From the NCBI GenBank assembly GCA_030998225.1, contig JAPYXD010000680.1, positions 13,950,001-14,014,000 on the forward strand: a DNA stretch of 64,000 nucleotides, in the 5' to 3' direction. This stretch comes from Diplolepis rosae (lineage: Eukaryota > Arthropoda > Insecta > Hymenoptera > Diplolepididae). The notes beneath the pieces are model-generated. The model saw only the letters and a program-made list of their open reading frames with translations. It searched no databases and was not told the DNA's origin. Both the position numbers and the translations under genes were made by a program. Positions 22,267-34,042 of this stretch are shown in pieces. The stretch's first letter is position 1. Every line of letters starts with the position of its first letter.

Positions 22267-22775
22267 TTGCTTTTATCTACAGGTTAACTAATTTTCCTGT
22301 TTCATCAGCTGCATTGGTCGAATGACTTTACCTTCATAGGCTGGACCACTGATCCTCATTACTCTGATCAGCTGGAATTATTAAATAATCTTGCTTTCAT
22401 TACTTAAATAAATAATTGGTCCTTTTCAAATAAGCTAAAATAACGAATGATCTCGTCTCAGTTGGCTAGATTACTACTTATTTTCACTTTGTAACCTTCA
22501 TATGACCTTTTGGTATCAATTTGACCACACATATTACTTTATACTTTCAACGCATATGGGCCAATCTCTACAAACGGTTGACTTGTTGTTACTCACGGAT
22601 TTACATATGGGGCATTATTTCTCAAGTGTACCCAACCAAAAATTTGATGTTTTCTGATTGACCTCAAACCAGGGCAAAACATTGTCCTACTAAGTAGTAG
22701 TCTAACCTTCAAAGATCTTCTTAATTGAATAGAAATTAGAAAAGATAGAGAGAGGGTAATTTTTTAGCACAAATG
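22267..22775. other. No gene; unique-looking DNA between two transposons
   Basis: Moderately AT-rich. I find no continuation of the outer mariner copy and no coding frame. Confidence 0.5.
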
Positions 22776-22777
22776 TA

Positions 22778-24081
22778 AAGGGTTTTCCAATAGGGACATA
22801 ACAATTTCGTATCTTTATATGAACGTACCCTTAAACTTTTTTGATGAACTGTCAATGTTAAAATGTTAGTTCAAGTCAACATTTTCATCATGGTAAAGTT
22901 CTCGATCCAGCAACGTTTGGAAATTATTAAAAATTACTACCGAAATTTTGAGTCCGTGGTCGCAGCTTTAAGAGCGCTTACTCCAATTTTCGGCCGTAAT
23001 AATCGTCCCACCCGACAGGCTGTGCGTGCTATAGTGGATAAATTCGAGACCAAATTTACACTATTGGACGTTCCGGTGCCAAAAAGACGTCGTATTGCTT
23101 GAAGTGAAGAAATAATCGCAGCCGTAAGTGCATCGATTCAAAACGAGCCAAATCAGTCGATTCCACGTCGTTCTCAAGAATTGGGCATCGCTCAAACGAC
23201 ACTATGGCGTATTATGCGAAAAGATCTTGGCCTACATGCTTTCAAGATTAAATTTACTCAAGAGCTAAAGCTACTTGGTCATTTGAAACGCCAAAACTTC
23301 TCCAATTGGGCTCTGGCAAAGCTTGAAGAAAATGAAGAATTTCATCGAAAAATCATCTTCAGCGATGAAGCTCATTTCTGGCTCAATGGCTTTGTTAATA
23401 AGCAAAATATGCGTTATTGGTCAGCAATATACCCAAATGTGCTTCTTGAGACACCGTTGCATCCGCAAAAAGTGACTGTTTGGTGCGGTTTTCATGCTGG
23501 AGGTGTGATTGGGCCGTATTTTTTCGTGGATGAAAACGAAAGTCAGGTTACCGTCAATGGAGAGCGCTATCGTGCTATGTTGGAAGATTATTTGTGGCCA
23601 GAATTGGATGAATTTGACATCAACCATGTGTGGTTTCAACAAGACGGTGCCACTAGCCACACAGCACGCGTGACAATCGATTTATTGAGTGGCAAATTCG
23701 GTGAACGTAATATCTCGAGAAATGGTCCAGTCAAATGGCCGCCTCGTTCATGCGATCTAAAGCCATTGGATTTCTTTTTATGAGGCCATATCAAGTCACT
23801 GGTCTATGCCAACAAGCCAGCAACTTTAGACGACCTCAAAGACAACATCCAACGCGAAATTGCCAACGTTTCGGTCGAAATGTGTGCCAGAGTGGTGGGA
23901 AATTGGGTCCAAAGAATCGACCGCTGTAAACGGGCACGTGGTGGTCATATGACCGATATCGAATTTCATTCATAAAATGTAATGCTTGCACTACACCCAC
24001 AATAAATTTGAACTCAATATCTCAAATATTTCTGTGTTTTATTCATAGATGAAGTTGTTATGTCCCTGTTGGAAAACCCTT
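22778..24081 (+). mobile_element. 1.30-kb DD41D (rosa/VISITOR-type) Tc1/mariner element
   Basis: Ends AAGGGTTTTCCAATAGGGAC and, inverted, AAGGGTTTTCCAACAGGGAC lie between TA at 22776-22777 and 24082-24083. Complete length and 19 of 20 matching end bases indicate a fairly young copy. It carries one transposase reading frame broken only by two stop codons. Confidence 0.85.
22890..23975 (+). pseudogene. DD41D transposase with two in-frame nonsense codons
   Basis: A single 361-codon frame runs from ATG 22890 (MVKFSIQQRLEIIKNYYRN) to TAA 23973, with no frameshift. An N-terminal helix-turn-helix region is followed by the catalytic core: IIFSDEAHFWLNG (first Asp), VWFQQDGATSHTAR (second Asp) and PPRSCDLKPLDFF (third Asp, 41 residues after the second by my count, hence DD41D). 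TGA codons interrupt at about 23100 (after PKRRRIA) and 23781 (after PLDFFL, where the family has Trp). The C-terminus GHIKSLVYANKPATLDDLKD...HMTDIEFHS is intact. An upstream ATG at 22863 exists, but the family start is the one chosen. Only the two stops prevent expression. Confidence 0.85.
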
Positions 24082-24083
24082 TA

Positions 24084-24583
24084 TAATAAATGTTTACTAT
24101 AAACAAAATAAAATGTAGTAGAGGTCAATCGGTTGAAAACTTTTTGTGTAATCCTGCACGCCAGTTTGAAAAATGTGGTTTTGAGAAAACGCGCTTCAAA
24201 GTTTTTATAAGATACAATTAGATCATAGCAAATCTTACAGAGGCCAATTCTTTATCCGCTATGTCCTGTCGATACAACAAGCCCTCCGCTTCCTCGAAAA
24301 ACTTGTTTTGTTGTTGTTTTTCTATCGATTGAAAAAAAAACTGCGATATTTTTCAGGTTTATACATGAGACGACCCCCTAAAATTAAACATTGATTTGAA
24401 GATTTCTTCAATATAAATCTTTCGTTGTGCAGGTTTGTAATAATTGTATATGCTATAATTATTATATAATTTATGTATTACAGTTTTCTATAATATTTAT
24501 TCTAATTTGCATTTGTTGCTAAATTCTTTATCAAATTTTCTAAATTCTTAAATTCGAATTGGATTGCTCAGATCATTTTCGCA
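24084..24583. other. No gene; possible upstream part of a TTAA-type element
   Basis: Contains AGACGACCCCCTAAAATTAA near 24367, resembling the CCCCCTTAAAAA end near 25315. I could not pair them convincingly as the two ends of one element. Confidence 0.35.
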
Positions 24584-24919
24584 ATGCCTCTTAAAAAACT
24601 GACAAAAGTGTGGTTTGGTAGGTGTGTCAATCCTTTTGGAAAGAAGAACCATAAGGATGAAGATTTACGTCGTGTTAATGACAATCAGGTAAGTGACGAT
24701 GAAATCGAAGCATTTTTACCAGAGTCGAAACTTAAAAAACTTAAAACTCAATGTCTTGAAACGCAAGCTCTGGTAAAGGATTTTTTCCAACGCGATAACA
24801 ACATTCGCATCATACCTGGAATGAAAGATTTCGTATTTGTAGAGACTAAATTTATTCAACTCAGAACAGCTTATTGCGTTTTAGCGGAAAGCAGCGGCAC
24901 TCACACAGAGTGTGAATGA
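24584..24919 (+). CDS. Fragment of a transposon-associated uncharacterised protein
   Basis: An ATG-initiated 111-codon frame is rich in Lys/Asp/Glu and carries two pieces I associate with a large family of uncharacterised arthropod and cnidarian proteins. They are VKDFFQRDNNIRIIPGMKDF at about residues 63-82 and a later LRTAYCVLAESSGTHTEC. In that family these resemble an F-x-x-R-D-D-x-S-R-x-x-P-G-x-K/R-D motif and an LRP-x-x-C-V-L-A-G-x-S-G-T-H motif followed by Cys-rich sequence. Here the frame ends just after the second piece. The context (transposons both sides, GGGGG/TTAA words near 25315) suggests mobile-element origin, possibly of a TTAA-target type. The superfamily is not certain and the copy is probably truncated. 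Confidence 0.5.
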   Translation: MPLKKLTKVWFGRCVNPFGKKNHKDEDLRRVNDNQVSDDEIEAFLPESKLKKLKTQCLETQALVKDFFQRDNNIRIIPGMKDFVFVETKFIQLRTAYCVLAESSGTHTECE

Positions 24920-25493
24920 AAGGACTCTTAATATTTACAAGGTAATAATAGCTAGAAAAAATTAGTCAAAAATTGAACTTTTTTTAAACAATGGTTTTCT
25001 TAGTAGATTTTTCACTTTTATATGATATTATAGGTCCACTTTGTGCGGTAAAGTCTTCCGATTAAGAATGTGTTTTCCTTTTTTGTTTCAGATGAAAACT
25101 GCGGACGGCATCATGCCCACCGTTTCAATTGTCTACAGCGAGACGTTGCTGGAAATCATTAATAAGTCCGCAATTTTTAATTTTTTGTACCCAAAAAAAT
25201 GTATACTCAATATTGAATCTTCAATAAATAACATGATGTAAAATTCTTACGTGTTTTTTTTTATTCCTAAAAAGAATTTCCTTAAAACCACCTTTTTTTC
25301 GAGTAATCCATAAGGGGACCCCCTTAAAAACCGTCTACTGGCGGACAAGGCTACATTTTATTTGTATTATACCCCTTCTTCCCATCGTGTTTTGAAAAAA
25401 AAACCTTTCACTGCGGGACAGAAATACGTATTATTAGTACCATACCTCTTCTTCTCATCGTGTCTGAAAGTAAACCTTCTCGAGTAATTTTTA
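24920..25493. other. No firm gene
   Basis: A 66-codon frame at 25041 follows in the same strand, but has no recognised motif. AAGGGGACCCCCTTAA near 25311-25326 may be a transposon end. Two related short stretches (25365-25400 and 25430-25460) form a degenerate duplication containing TATTACCATACCTCTTCTTC-like text. Confidence 0.35.
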
Positions 25494-27081
25494 CATTCTC
25501 ATCATGGATGAGAAGGTATTGGTTTTATGTGAAAAATGACTTTCGAAATTTTCATCAAATCTTTACGTTTTGAGACCCTCTGAGTCAGAAAAAAGGGTTT
25601 TTACGAAAGTGTCTGTCTGTCCTGTCTGTCTGTAGGTCGTGTGCGGCATAACTCTCGATAGAATTATCAGATTGAATTGAGCTTTGGTACACTTTATCGG
25701 GGCCGAAAAAGTAAGGACAAGTTCGTTAACCAGCCACATCCAATCAAAATTGAGGGATGGAGCACTACTTTTGTGTTTTTGAAAATAATTTTTTGAAAAA
25801 ATCAAAAATTTCAATACTGGTTTTTGATAGTGCTCATAAATCTGTAAAAATTATCCTGATAACATTTTTTGATTAAATCAAAATTAGAAATGTTACAGCA
25901 TATTCAAATTCGAAAAAAGTCAATATCAAAATTCCATTTTCCAGTTAAATTATACGAGATACGAAAAAACGTTATGATACAATATTATTTTCTACATAAA
26001 GTCCTACAAATTTGAATTGTAACATTTTTTCATAAGATGTATATTTTTCTTTTTAATTCAAAAAAACAATATTGAAAATCCAAAATTCAATTTTTTAACA
26101 ATAATATTCGAAATACGAAAAAGACTTAAGAATACAAAGTTTGTTGTTTCAAAAAGATCTACAAATTTTGTCTTACATAGTTTCTGATAAAACATATATT
26201 TTTCGTTTCAATTAAAAAAAAAACGATTAAAATTCAAAAAATCCATTTTTTAGACAAAATATGTGAGATACAAAAAAAACGTTTAGATGGAAAATTGTTT
26301 GCCTAAATGAGGTCTACAAATTCTCATTAAGACATTTCGGGACAGGAGGTATATTTTATGTTTTGATTTTTAATATTAAAAAAATTCGATTTTTTTCACC
26401 AAAATATGTAAGATACGAAATAAGCGTTGTTCTGCAAAATCGTTTCCTTAAGTAAAGTCTACGACTGCTTTTTCTTTTTGAGAGATTTGGAAGAAAATAA
26501 ATTATTTTAATCATGTAATTTATTAAAAAGTTACACTGAAAAAAATGGTTAGTAAAACCAACTACTTCGGTTTGTAAAATATGCCTCAGCTATTTTATTA
26601 GTTGGCACAACAATTTTTTTGTTTGGTGTTACTATCTCAATTGTTATCACAAGAACTTGGGTAGTAACACCAACCAAAAAAATTGTTATGCTAACTAATA
26701 AAATAGCTGGGGCATATTTTAAAAACCGAAGTAGTTGGTTTTACTAACCATTTTTTTCAGTGTACTGAAATGTATACAGAAAATCGAGCGCGAAGCGCGA
26801 GCGCCATGATGAGAATGTGTTTCTTAAGGCTGATAGAGCCTTAAGTAAATTAAATTTCCTGTTTCACTTAAACTGAAAAAGAAATTTTAGTGAATTTGAG
26901 AAAATGAGTAATTTACATCATCTTTAATATTATAAAATTGGTTTGAGCTTCAGTATCAAATTATAATAAATAAACTTGAATGTATGTGAAGAGCACAAGA
27001 ACGAGCGCGAAGCGCGCAGCGCGACGATCAAGCATTACGGAGCACGAAGCGCGCGATGAAAATGTGCCCGCGAAGCGGGCA
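25494..27081 (-). repeat. R repeat, copy 2 (~1.6 kb, with a MITE inside)
   Basis: Same order as copy 1, reversed: CATTCTCATCATGGATGAG, the GTCT microsatellite (25610-25634), the AT-rich body, GCGCGAAGCGCGAGCGCC (26785-26805), and a GC-rich end with the hairpin TGCCCGCGAAGCGGGCA (27065-27081). A 229-bp MITE (26534-26762) interrupts it. Confidence 0.8.
26534..26762. mobile_element. 229-bp fold-back MITE with precise empty site in R copy 1
   Basis: The ends are CACTGAAAAAAATGGTTAGT and its exact complement, with inverted pairing continuing almost to the centre. TA flanks lie at 26532-26533 and 26763-26764. R copy 1 (18189-18215 region) has the uninterrupted sequence with a single TA, so the insertion and its TA duplication are directly visible. 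Tc1/mariner type. Confidence 0.9.
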
Positions 27082-27083
27082 CA

Positions 27084-28510
27084 TTTTTTTTATCTGAAAT
27101 AGAAAGAATAAGCGCTCTTTATCTGCCCGCAGAGCGGCAGTTAAATTACACTTTATTGCACTGCGACGAACGGTATGGAAAGTAACAGTAACGAAGGGGA
27201 AGTGATAGAGAAAGAAAGAGAGAGAGAGATGCGTGCGCGCGCAAGGTAATACGATAACATTACAATATTCAATATTAATTGTAGAGTCAAATTCTTTTTA
27301 TTTTCTTTGATTAAAATCTTCACTATTCGGTATAAAAATACTCAAAAGGAAAGCAAGGCAAACGTTTCGGCCACATATGGGGGCCCTCTTCAGTACCATA
27401 AATTCAAAGATTAATTCAAAATTTCTGTAAAACGGAGATAATTAAAATAAGGATTATCATAGAATTGAAAAACTTACTGACCCTATGCCAAAATAACGAG
27501 AAATGAAAAAAATTCTATGAATTTTGGGTCAATATAATAGCAGACATGTTATCAAACATGTCACTTTAAAAGTTAATTGTAGAATTATAACATTGACCCA
27601 CACGCATGCGTACGCTGTACAATCAAGCGCCATTCTACTATTCCTTGGGCAGATAAATTCGCGCTTTTTCTGCCTATTTCAGATAAAATATCGCTCGGAC
27701 GTTAAATTCTGAATCCTCGAAAGGTCAACTTTACTGCTTAGATACATAATGTACTATTTCTTTAATTTTTGGCCATTTCATCATTTATGCACAATAATTT
27801 TAGAAAGTATATAATTTAGATACGAACAAGTCCGCAAAACGAGCTTGGATAGTCGTACCGACATTTCGAGTAACAGAAGCATGGAAGTAATGGGTTTTCA
27901 CCATTTTTTTTAATCTCATTTTTCTTGGAAAATAATGGTTATCGTTAATTGAGTGATTAGTCCATTAAACAGTAAAAAATGCGGGAATGCTATTGGTGGA
28001 CAGCAAAGAGATATGCAATAGATTCAAATACATCAAGTATGAAATAATGACACTTGATTTGTTTCATATTTTTTGCTATAAAATCTTCACCATATATCTT
28101 CACCGACCTTCAACAGCATTGATGCTATGAATCCATCAGAGGTACCTACAAAATCTTTCTCATTCAAATTTTTTACACAATATTTATTATTAAAATGCTT
28201 TTTCTTGCATGATTTTTAATGAATTAAGTTTATATGTATAAAAATTTTGTTAAGTGCTATTTCAGATTAATAAAGGGCCATCCACAAATAACGCAACAGC
28301 TTTTAGGGACAGGTATTAATTATACTTTTTTCAAAATCTCCAAATATATTTAAATTTGGCGCATTACGACGAGACAGAGGAGAAAGGAAATCTCCCAAAA
28401 TGTTATATAATTTCTTTTATTCAAATTCAGAGCTGAACTTGATTTTTTAAATTACATAACATAGAAAAGTGAAGGGAGGTCCAAACTAGTTTGTTACGAC
28501 TTGTTACCCT
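27084..28510. other. No gene; AG/GC microsatellite, Penelope-like tail and a MITE end
   Basis: AGAGAGAGAGAG then GTGCGCGCGC near 27216-27240 are simple repeats. 27340-27545 carries a hammerhead-like motif and a TTTTGGGTCAATATAATAGC block shared with 10765-10784. GGGCCATCCACAAATAACGC near 28276 resembles a common arthropod MITE end, but its partner was not defined. Confidence 0.4.
27364..27393 (-). ncRNA. Hammerhead-like ribozyme motif (copy 3)
   Basis: Minus strand: CTGAAGAG, stem GGCC/GGCC with a 9-base loop, then GAAAC. It is preceded by GAATTTATGGTA, and GTTTGCC follows. Confidence 0.55.
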
Positions 28511-28512
28511 TT

Positions 28513-28740
28513 CTAGAAATAATCGATTCGAAACGATTTAGAACGATTAAGAGCGATCATTAGTTCAATCGTTTTGAATTGTTGCTAATCGGAGTAACTT
28601 TTTGTTAATTGATTTGAATCGTTCTCAGTTGTTACATATTTTTCCTAGAAATAATCAATCAGACACAATTTATAACGACTAAGAATGATTTAAAGTTGAA
28701 TCGTTTTGAATTGATGTCAATCAGGACAAGCTAAGTATCA
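28513..28740 (+). repeat. Tandem duplication, period ~147 bp
   Basis: CTAGAAATAATCGATTCGAA at 28513 and the related CTAGAAATAATCAATCAGAC at 28659 begin two diverged units that share AATCGTTTTGAATTGATGTC-type endings. Rich in the words CGATT and GATTCG; no coding frame. Confidence 0.55.
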
Positions 28741-29024
28741 ATTGTTCCCAATCGGATTGAATGTAGTAAACATAAATGCATATTTAAATAAAGTTATAAT
28801 TCTTTAATTTTTCGTCCGTAATTGCCAAGTGTTCGGAGGTTAGAAATTGAATTCTCATTTGAAGAAAAGTTTAAAGTTTTAATAAATTAAATGTTTTCTC
28901 AGTGCACAGAATGTAGGAATTATAAACGTCTTTTAAGGACGTATAGACATATTGCAAGATACAAAACTAAATTCAAATCCGTATCACTACAAACTCAAAT
29001 TCATCTTAACGTACAAACAAAACT

Positions 29025-30178
29025 ATAATTTAAAATTTCAAGAATTCTAAACCGTTCAAAATCTCAAAATACAAGAAACGAACAAATTTGGACCAAAAAA
29101 ATTTCCTAGGATCAACGATTATGAGAAAACCAACAAAAAAGGACGAATGAAAGAAAAAGAAGGAAGGGGTTTTGGAAAATGCTTTCTCTTTTCTTTCCTC
29201 CTTTCCCGTGCAGAAATTTAAGTGTGGCGTCCTTCGGGCCCTAATGGAGCTAAATAGGGCCCTGATGAGGCAATCCGTTAACGCCCGATGGGAAATGAAA
29301 CGCCTAACCTGATGAGGACCACAAAGTTATGCCTCTACTGTGGCCCTGATGTGGCTCCTATGAGGCCCCTTATAATTTTCATGTGCAATATATATATTCT
29401 TATCTATTTAAATATATTTTTGTTTAAAATAAAAAATACATCCATAAATGGGCAAAATTATAAATATATATATATATATATATATATAATTAATTATTTT
29501 CTTCTTGGAACTGCTTATAATTTATGTTGATTTTTTATTCAAAACCAGAAATTGTTAAATAAGACCATAAGTTTTGTGAAAAATTTCGTGGATCAAAAGT
29601 TTCACATTGAAAATTTCAACGGCAAATCGCTAGTGATAAATCATAACTATTTGAGGTTTGGAAAGGTTATATGATTATAATTAATTTGCTTACCTTGGTC
29701 TTCATTGCGTAAGTAAGGAATACTAGCAATGTCCCTGTGTTTTCGAACACGTGAAGTGCTCTTAGCTTTTGGCATTTTTTGATCAATTTTTTCAACTTTT
29801 ATTGTATTTCACTCAACTTCACAAATGCCCGAATTGAAATAAAATGCCACAACAACATAAAAGCATAAATAAATAATAACAACAACATAAATTAAGGCGC
29901 TCATAACACCAGAGTAGATGGCGTTGCGACTATTTTTCAACCATCCCTCTCTGGCCCTCATCAGAACCGCAAAATTTTCCCCACTACGGCCCCAAGTGGC
30001 CAACCTCATCGGGCCCTCATCGCAAACTCGGACCAAATTAGGCAATTTCTGCACGGGTTTATGTTCGTTTTTTCATAATCGTTGGTCCTAGGAAATTTTT
30101 TTGGTCCAAATTTGGTCGTTTGTTGCATTTTAAGATTTCGAACGCTTTCGACTTCTTGAAATTTTGAATTATTTTATG
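29025..30178. mobile_element. 1.15-kb fold-back element with nested GTGCAGAAATT inverted ends
   Basis: Outer arms (29025-29140 and 30058-30178) are inverted copies including TTGGACCAAAAAAATTTCCT. Inner inverted ends CCCGTGCAGAAATT (29209) and AATTTCTGCACGGG (30058) enclose GC-rich words of the type GGGCCCTGATGAGG repeated in both orientations. There is an AT microsatellite near 29467-29490. The left arm carries about 70 bp of extra purine-rich sequence between outer and inner repeats. Frames inside show no transposase motif. Confidence 0.65.
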
Positions 30179-31950
30179 ATAGTAAGATTTGCAAATATTC
30201 TTATGGCGGTTGCAGTTCGAACTGCCTGGAAGGATTGTAAAGTCTTAATTTTCTTGAAAAAAAAGATATATATTGTTAAAAACGTTCGTTCTTTGAAGGA
30301 AGTAAATAAATATTTGTAAACGATTTTCATTAGATCAAAATGTTGTCATCAAATTGAGAACTTAATCGGAAATAGTAATAAAAAAGATAGACCCGGTTGT
30401 GCACGATTGGGGACGATTGAGAAAGAAGTGGACTCAATTGTGTCCAAATCGTGTTCAAATCCATGAAATTTTATTATATTGATGTAGAAATTATGAAATG
30501 TAAAATGAGCAAAGCTCTGGAATTTGTTTGCATATATTATTAATTTATATCTATGGTCATAGATTATGAATTATGTAAAATGAATGAGACTTTGCCTGTC
30601 ATCAATAAAATGTAACATCCTAACACAGTGATTCTTGTCAAATCCAATGGAAATGCTCACTTCATGAACAGGTTTGCTTGCATGATATGTATTATAATTT
30701 AATACGTAAATTATTGTCACGCTCGTACTGTCATTTGCAATGATTTTTCATTGTACGAAACTTGCGATATGACATTTAATAAATGAACAAATTCCATTCA
30801 GATTATAGAATAAGATGTTGTATTTTCATCGAGCATTATTCATAGTTTTGAAATAAATATATTTATATAAATGGGCACAACATTAAACGTGGGATATCAA
30901 TATTCACATATTAAAGTTTTCAAACAGACCTGTCCTTTTCACATCAGCTTCGTAATTTTCTTTCCAGGTGTCGTCCATTGTCGAGATGAAAATACGATTT
31001 TATGGCACGTGGATATCTATCAACTATCAGTTTTAAATAAAAAGCGCCTTGTTTTTACATGAACTATCTAATGATCGTCAATTAATTAGACACTTTTTGT
31101 AATGAGTATCTTCTACGCCTTTTCCGACTTGTTTTTCTTCCGGCAGATAGGCCATCATTCCGTACAAGCGCATGCGTTTCTAAATATTGCACGGTACGGC
31201 CATCTATTATATTATATTTCAAATTCTAGAGGCTAAAACTCTTCAATAAGTGTGAAAGCCTTCATTATTGACAACTGATTTTGAATGTACAATGCAAACT
31301 TTATTTACCTACGTTTGATTACAATTTATACTTTACCTCAATCTAAACTATTTTTACCAACTGTTAAATACTATAGAAATCTTTCGGCCAATCGCAGCTC
31401 AAATGGATCAATAATAATTTATCTGGCAGATTTATAAAATTTTTCAGCATTAAATTTGAAATTTATTTTTAAAAATTCTAGTTTTAGAGGTTTATGACTT
31501 TTGTTTTGGATCTTGACCACTTTTCAGTAATTTTTATTTAAACCTTTGAGACTTGAATGTTTACAATGTTCTCCACAATATAAATAAGCATTTTTATCAA
31601 AGATAGAGAGGATTAAAAATAACAAAAATTGGATAGTCATAATTTTTTATTAAGGCATAAAAACTACTGTCAAAGGTTAAAAACACCTTTAACATTAGTA
31701 AGCACTATTTTTACAAATTTAATAACTTTGTGTCCAATTTATTGGGCAAACAATATAATCAGACAAGAAAATATCTAACAAAAAATACTATTCCCACACT
31801 TTTAAATTTTTATTGTATACGAACTTTTTAACTTTTCATACTTTTCATGAAAGGTTTCAAGTTTTCATTTCACAAAAATAAATTCCATGAATCCCTAATT
31901 ATTGAGAACAAGTTATCAATGGCATAATAATGAACTATGTAAAACTCTCA
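30179..31950. other. AT-rich DNA, no firm gene
   Basis: A good-looking acceptor (TTTTCTTTCCAG at about 30966) is followed by only 22 codons in one frame and 33 in another, so I do not call an exon. The rest is AT-rich without definable repeats. Confidence 0.45.
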
Positions 31951-32165
31951 CACCCAGAAAACAGTTTCTTTAAATCAAAGAAACATCAAAAAGAAAGAAT
32001 TTCTTTGAATTGAAGAAAGTTTTGTTGGTTCAAAAAAATTTTCTTTAATGTAAACAAATCTATTTCTTTGGATCAAAGAAAATTTTTTTGAATTAACAAA
32101 ACTTTCTTTAATTCAAAGAAATTTTTTCTTTGGCCGTATATCAAAAAAATGTTTCTTTGATTCTT
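31951..32165. repeat. Fold-back repeat built of TTTCTTTGAATTCAAAGAAA words
   Basis: Short words such as AATTTCTTTGAATT and AACAAAACTTTCTTTAATTC recur in mirror order around a centre near 32060, giving a long imperfect hairpin of about 215 bp. Ends and target duplication are unclear. Confidence 0.5.
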
Positions 32166-32545
32166 TAATGGTTGAAATCATTAAAAAACAATTTTCCAAA
32201 ACGAAATTTTTATAAACAAATTGCTGAATTTGATAATAATTGATTTATTTTCAAAAATCGGAAACGGTAAAGTTGTAGAGAATCCTTTTCCTAAAAAAAT
32301 GATTCATGATTTATCAGAATCGTACCATTTTTGAAAATTTGGTATGGAGCGATAATAAGGAAATATCATATTACAAAAAACATTATTAAAATATTATTTT
32401 TCGTAATTTTTAAATTTTTTTTATTAAAAAGAGTGTCTTTCCTTACATATGACACGGCTGATGATATAATTACCAGTCTTGAAATCATAGAAAAACTTCT
32501 TTTTCCAGTGACTGATTTTTGGCGCGACAACTACCTTAAGAGTTA
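32165..32545. repeat. Dispersed repeat family D, copy 2
   Basis: Shares CCAAAACGAAATTTTTATAA and AATTGCTGAATTTGATAATA with the reverse complement of 59380-59560, and its end (ACTGATTTTTGGCGCGACAA) with 16115-16137. Non-coding. Confidence 0.6.
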
Positions 32546-33920
32546 AATGTAACACGCTGTGGGCAAGGTAGAGTTCTAGTACATGTCGGTAGTTGAATGA
32601 GCGGTAAAGATTTGAAGTTAAAAATATAGATTTCAATATAAATTATATAAAAAAATATAAATCTGTAATCAAAATTAATATCAGATAGCATAAAGTACAA
32701 TATTAAACTCAATTGGGTTAAGAGAGAGATTGCTAAAACGTGGACCGACGATAATTGATTTACTTCAAATGACATTAGTGAATTATGAATTATTGTGTAA
32801 TGAGTATGATTAAAAAGGGTATGATTTGATTAAGTGAATTATATGGAACTGAGATACAAAACATGAATTACAAAGCTGTATTCAAGCTAGACTTGGCTAG
32901 ACTTAAGTTTAGATTAAGAGTAGTTTGAAATCATATAAATTATATTCTGAATCGGAACCAGGCGCTAAAAAGTCATATGAAATAATTAAATTTGTTTATA
33001 AAATGAAGAATAGGCGACTGAAAGTCGACTGAAGAAATCAACAAATGTCAGAATAGACAGGATGCATAAATTCAAAGATTACGAACTAGAAAACGAAACT
33101 AGAAGCGTAGATTGAATTCTGTATAAACTCAGTCATAAGCTTAAAACTCTTAGAATTTTAGTTTATAAAACGTGACTTAAGAGCTAGCGGTAAAGACTTT
33201 TGAAGTTAGGGCTATAGACATTTCGGGTTAACTTGGAGAGGAAAAGGTCCAGTTAACTAGTAGGGAGAGAAAAATGACCTGATTGGTTAAGGGTGACGCC
33301 AGAGAGTATGGAGGAATGAGTGGGAGTGTGAAGAATCCTGATCTGGACCCTTGGATGCTGTTCGATATGCAAGTGATCTTTATTGTAACTAAAAAAAGAG
33401 AAAACTGTTTTAAATTTTAAAAATAAAATTTATTCGTTAATTTTCTTTCTTTAAATTTTGTACTATTATTTTATCGCAATTTCCTCATTTGTTTTAATTA
33501 AACTGATTAATTCGATCTTATGAAGGTTTTAATTCAAACTTCGGTTGGAGTTTCAACTCCTTAATTGTGGTGAACTTACGCTGGAGCCAAAACAAATTCA
33601 AATTGAATTGTTTTTTGCGCCTTGTTGCAGACCCGCTCGTGACATAAAATTGTCTGCGAAGACACCTGTCGGAAAAGTATCCTATCTGATACCGAGACTT
33701 GTCTCCTGATAAAGTAGACAGTGACATTTCAACTCTACCATGAAAATTGTAAAAGTGATATTTTAGTTAACAAAAACTCAATGTAAACTTAAGAAGTCTA
33801 AGTATTTTGACTTACCCTGTTTGGAATATTTCTATATCCAGTTTTTTTTACACATCAAGGAATTGATAATATAAGACGAATTACTATACAAATTTATTTT
33901 CTTTAAGACCAGTTATCACC
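32546..33920. other. AT-rich DNA, no gene seen
   Basis: 33230-33370 is more balanced and purine-rich (GGAGAGGAAAAGGTCCAG, GGAGGAATGAGTGGGAGTGT), but no frame is convincing. A 69-codon minus frame at 33518-33727 has no splice context or motif. Confidence 0.4.
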
Positions 33921-34042
33921 TATAGATTCCTGCTTTACCGGCATTATTTTTCATGTTTGTGAAATTAAATGAACTTTTGATATCTTATTTCGCATGAAGA
34001 TGGGTTTACATGCAAAATAGTGCCGATAAAGTAGGAATCTAT
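33921..34042. mobile_element. Small TIR element of the TAGATTCCTACCTTACCGGCA family
   Basis: ATAGATTCCTGCTTTACCGG at the left and, inverted, ATAGATTCCTACTTTATCGG at the right enclose about 80 bp. The same ends bound the 402-bp element at 58089-58490. Confidence 0.65.

Noticed and set aside
25563..25814. R-repeat frame (MKFLIFSKNYFQ...) as a real protein gene
   Set aside because: It is conserved only because the repeat is; its end is rewritten by the GTCT microsatellite in each copy and no family is known. Left as a question to test by Ka/Ks.
27216..27240. AG/GC-rich stretch as a regulatory element
   Set aside because: Simple microsatellite without supporting context.
30955..31062. Exon after TTTTCTTTCCAG
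   Set aside because: The acceptor is good but the frames are only 22-33 codons and two frames compete, with no donor or family support.
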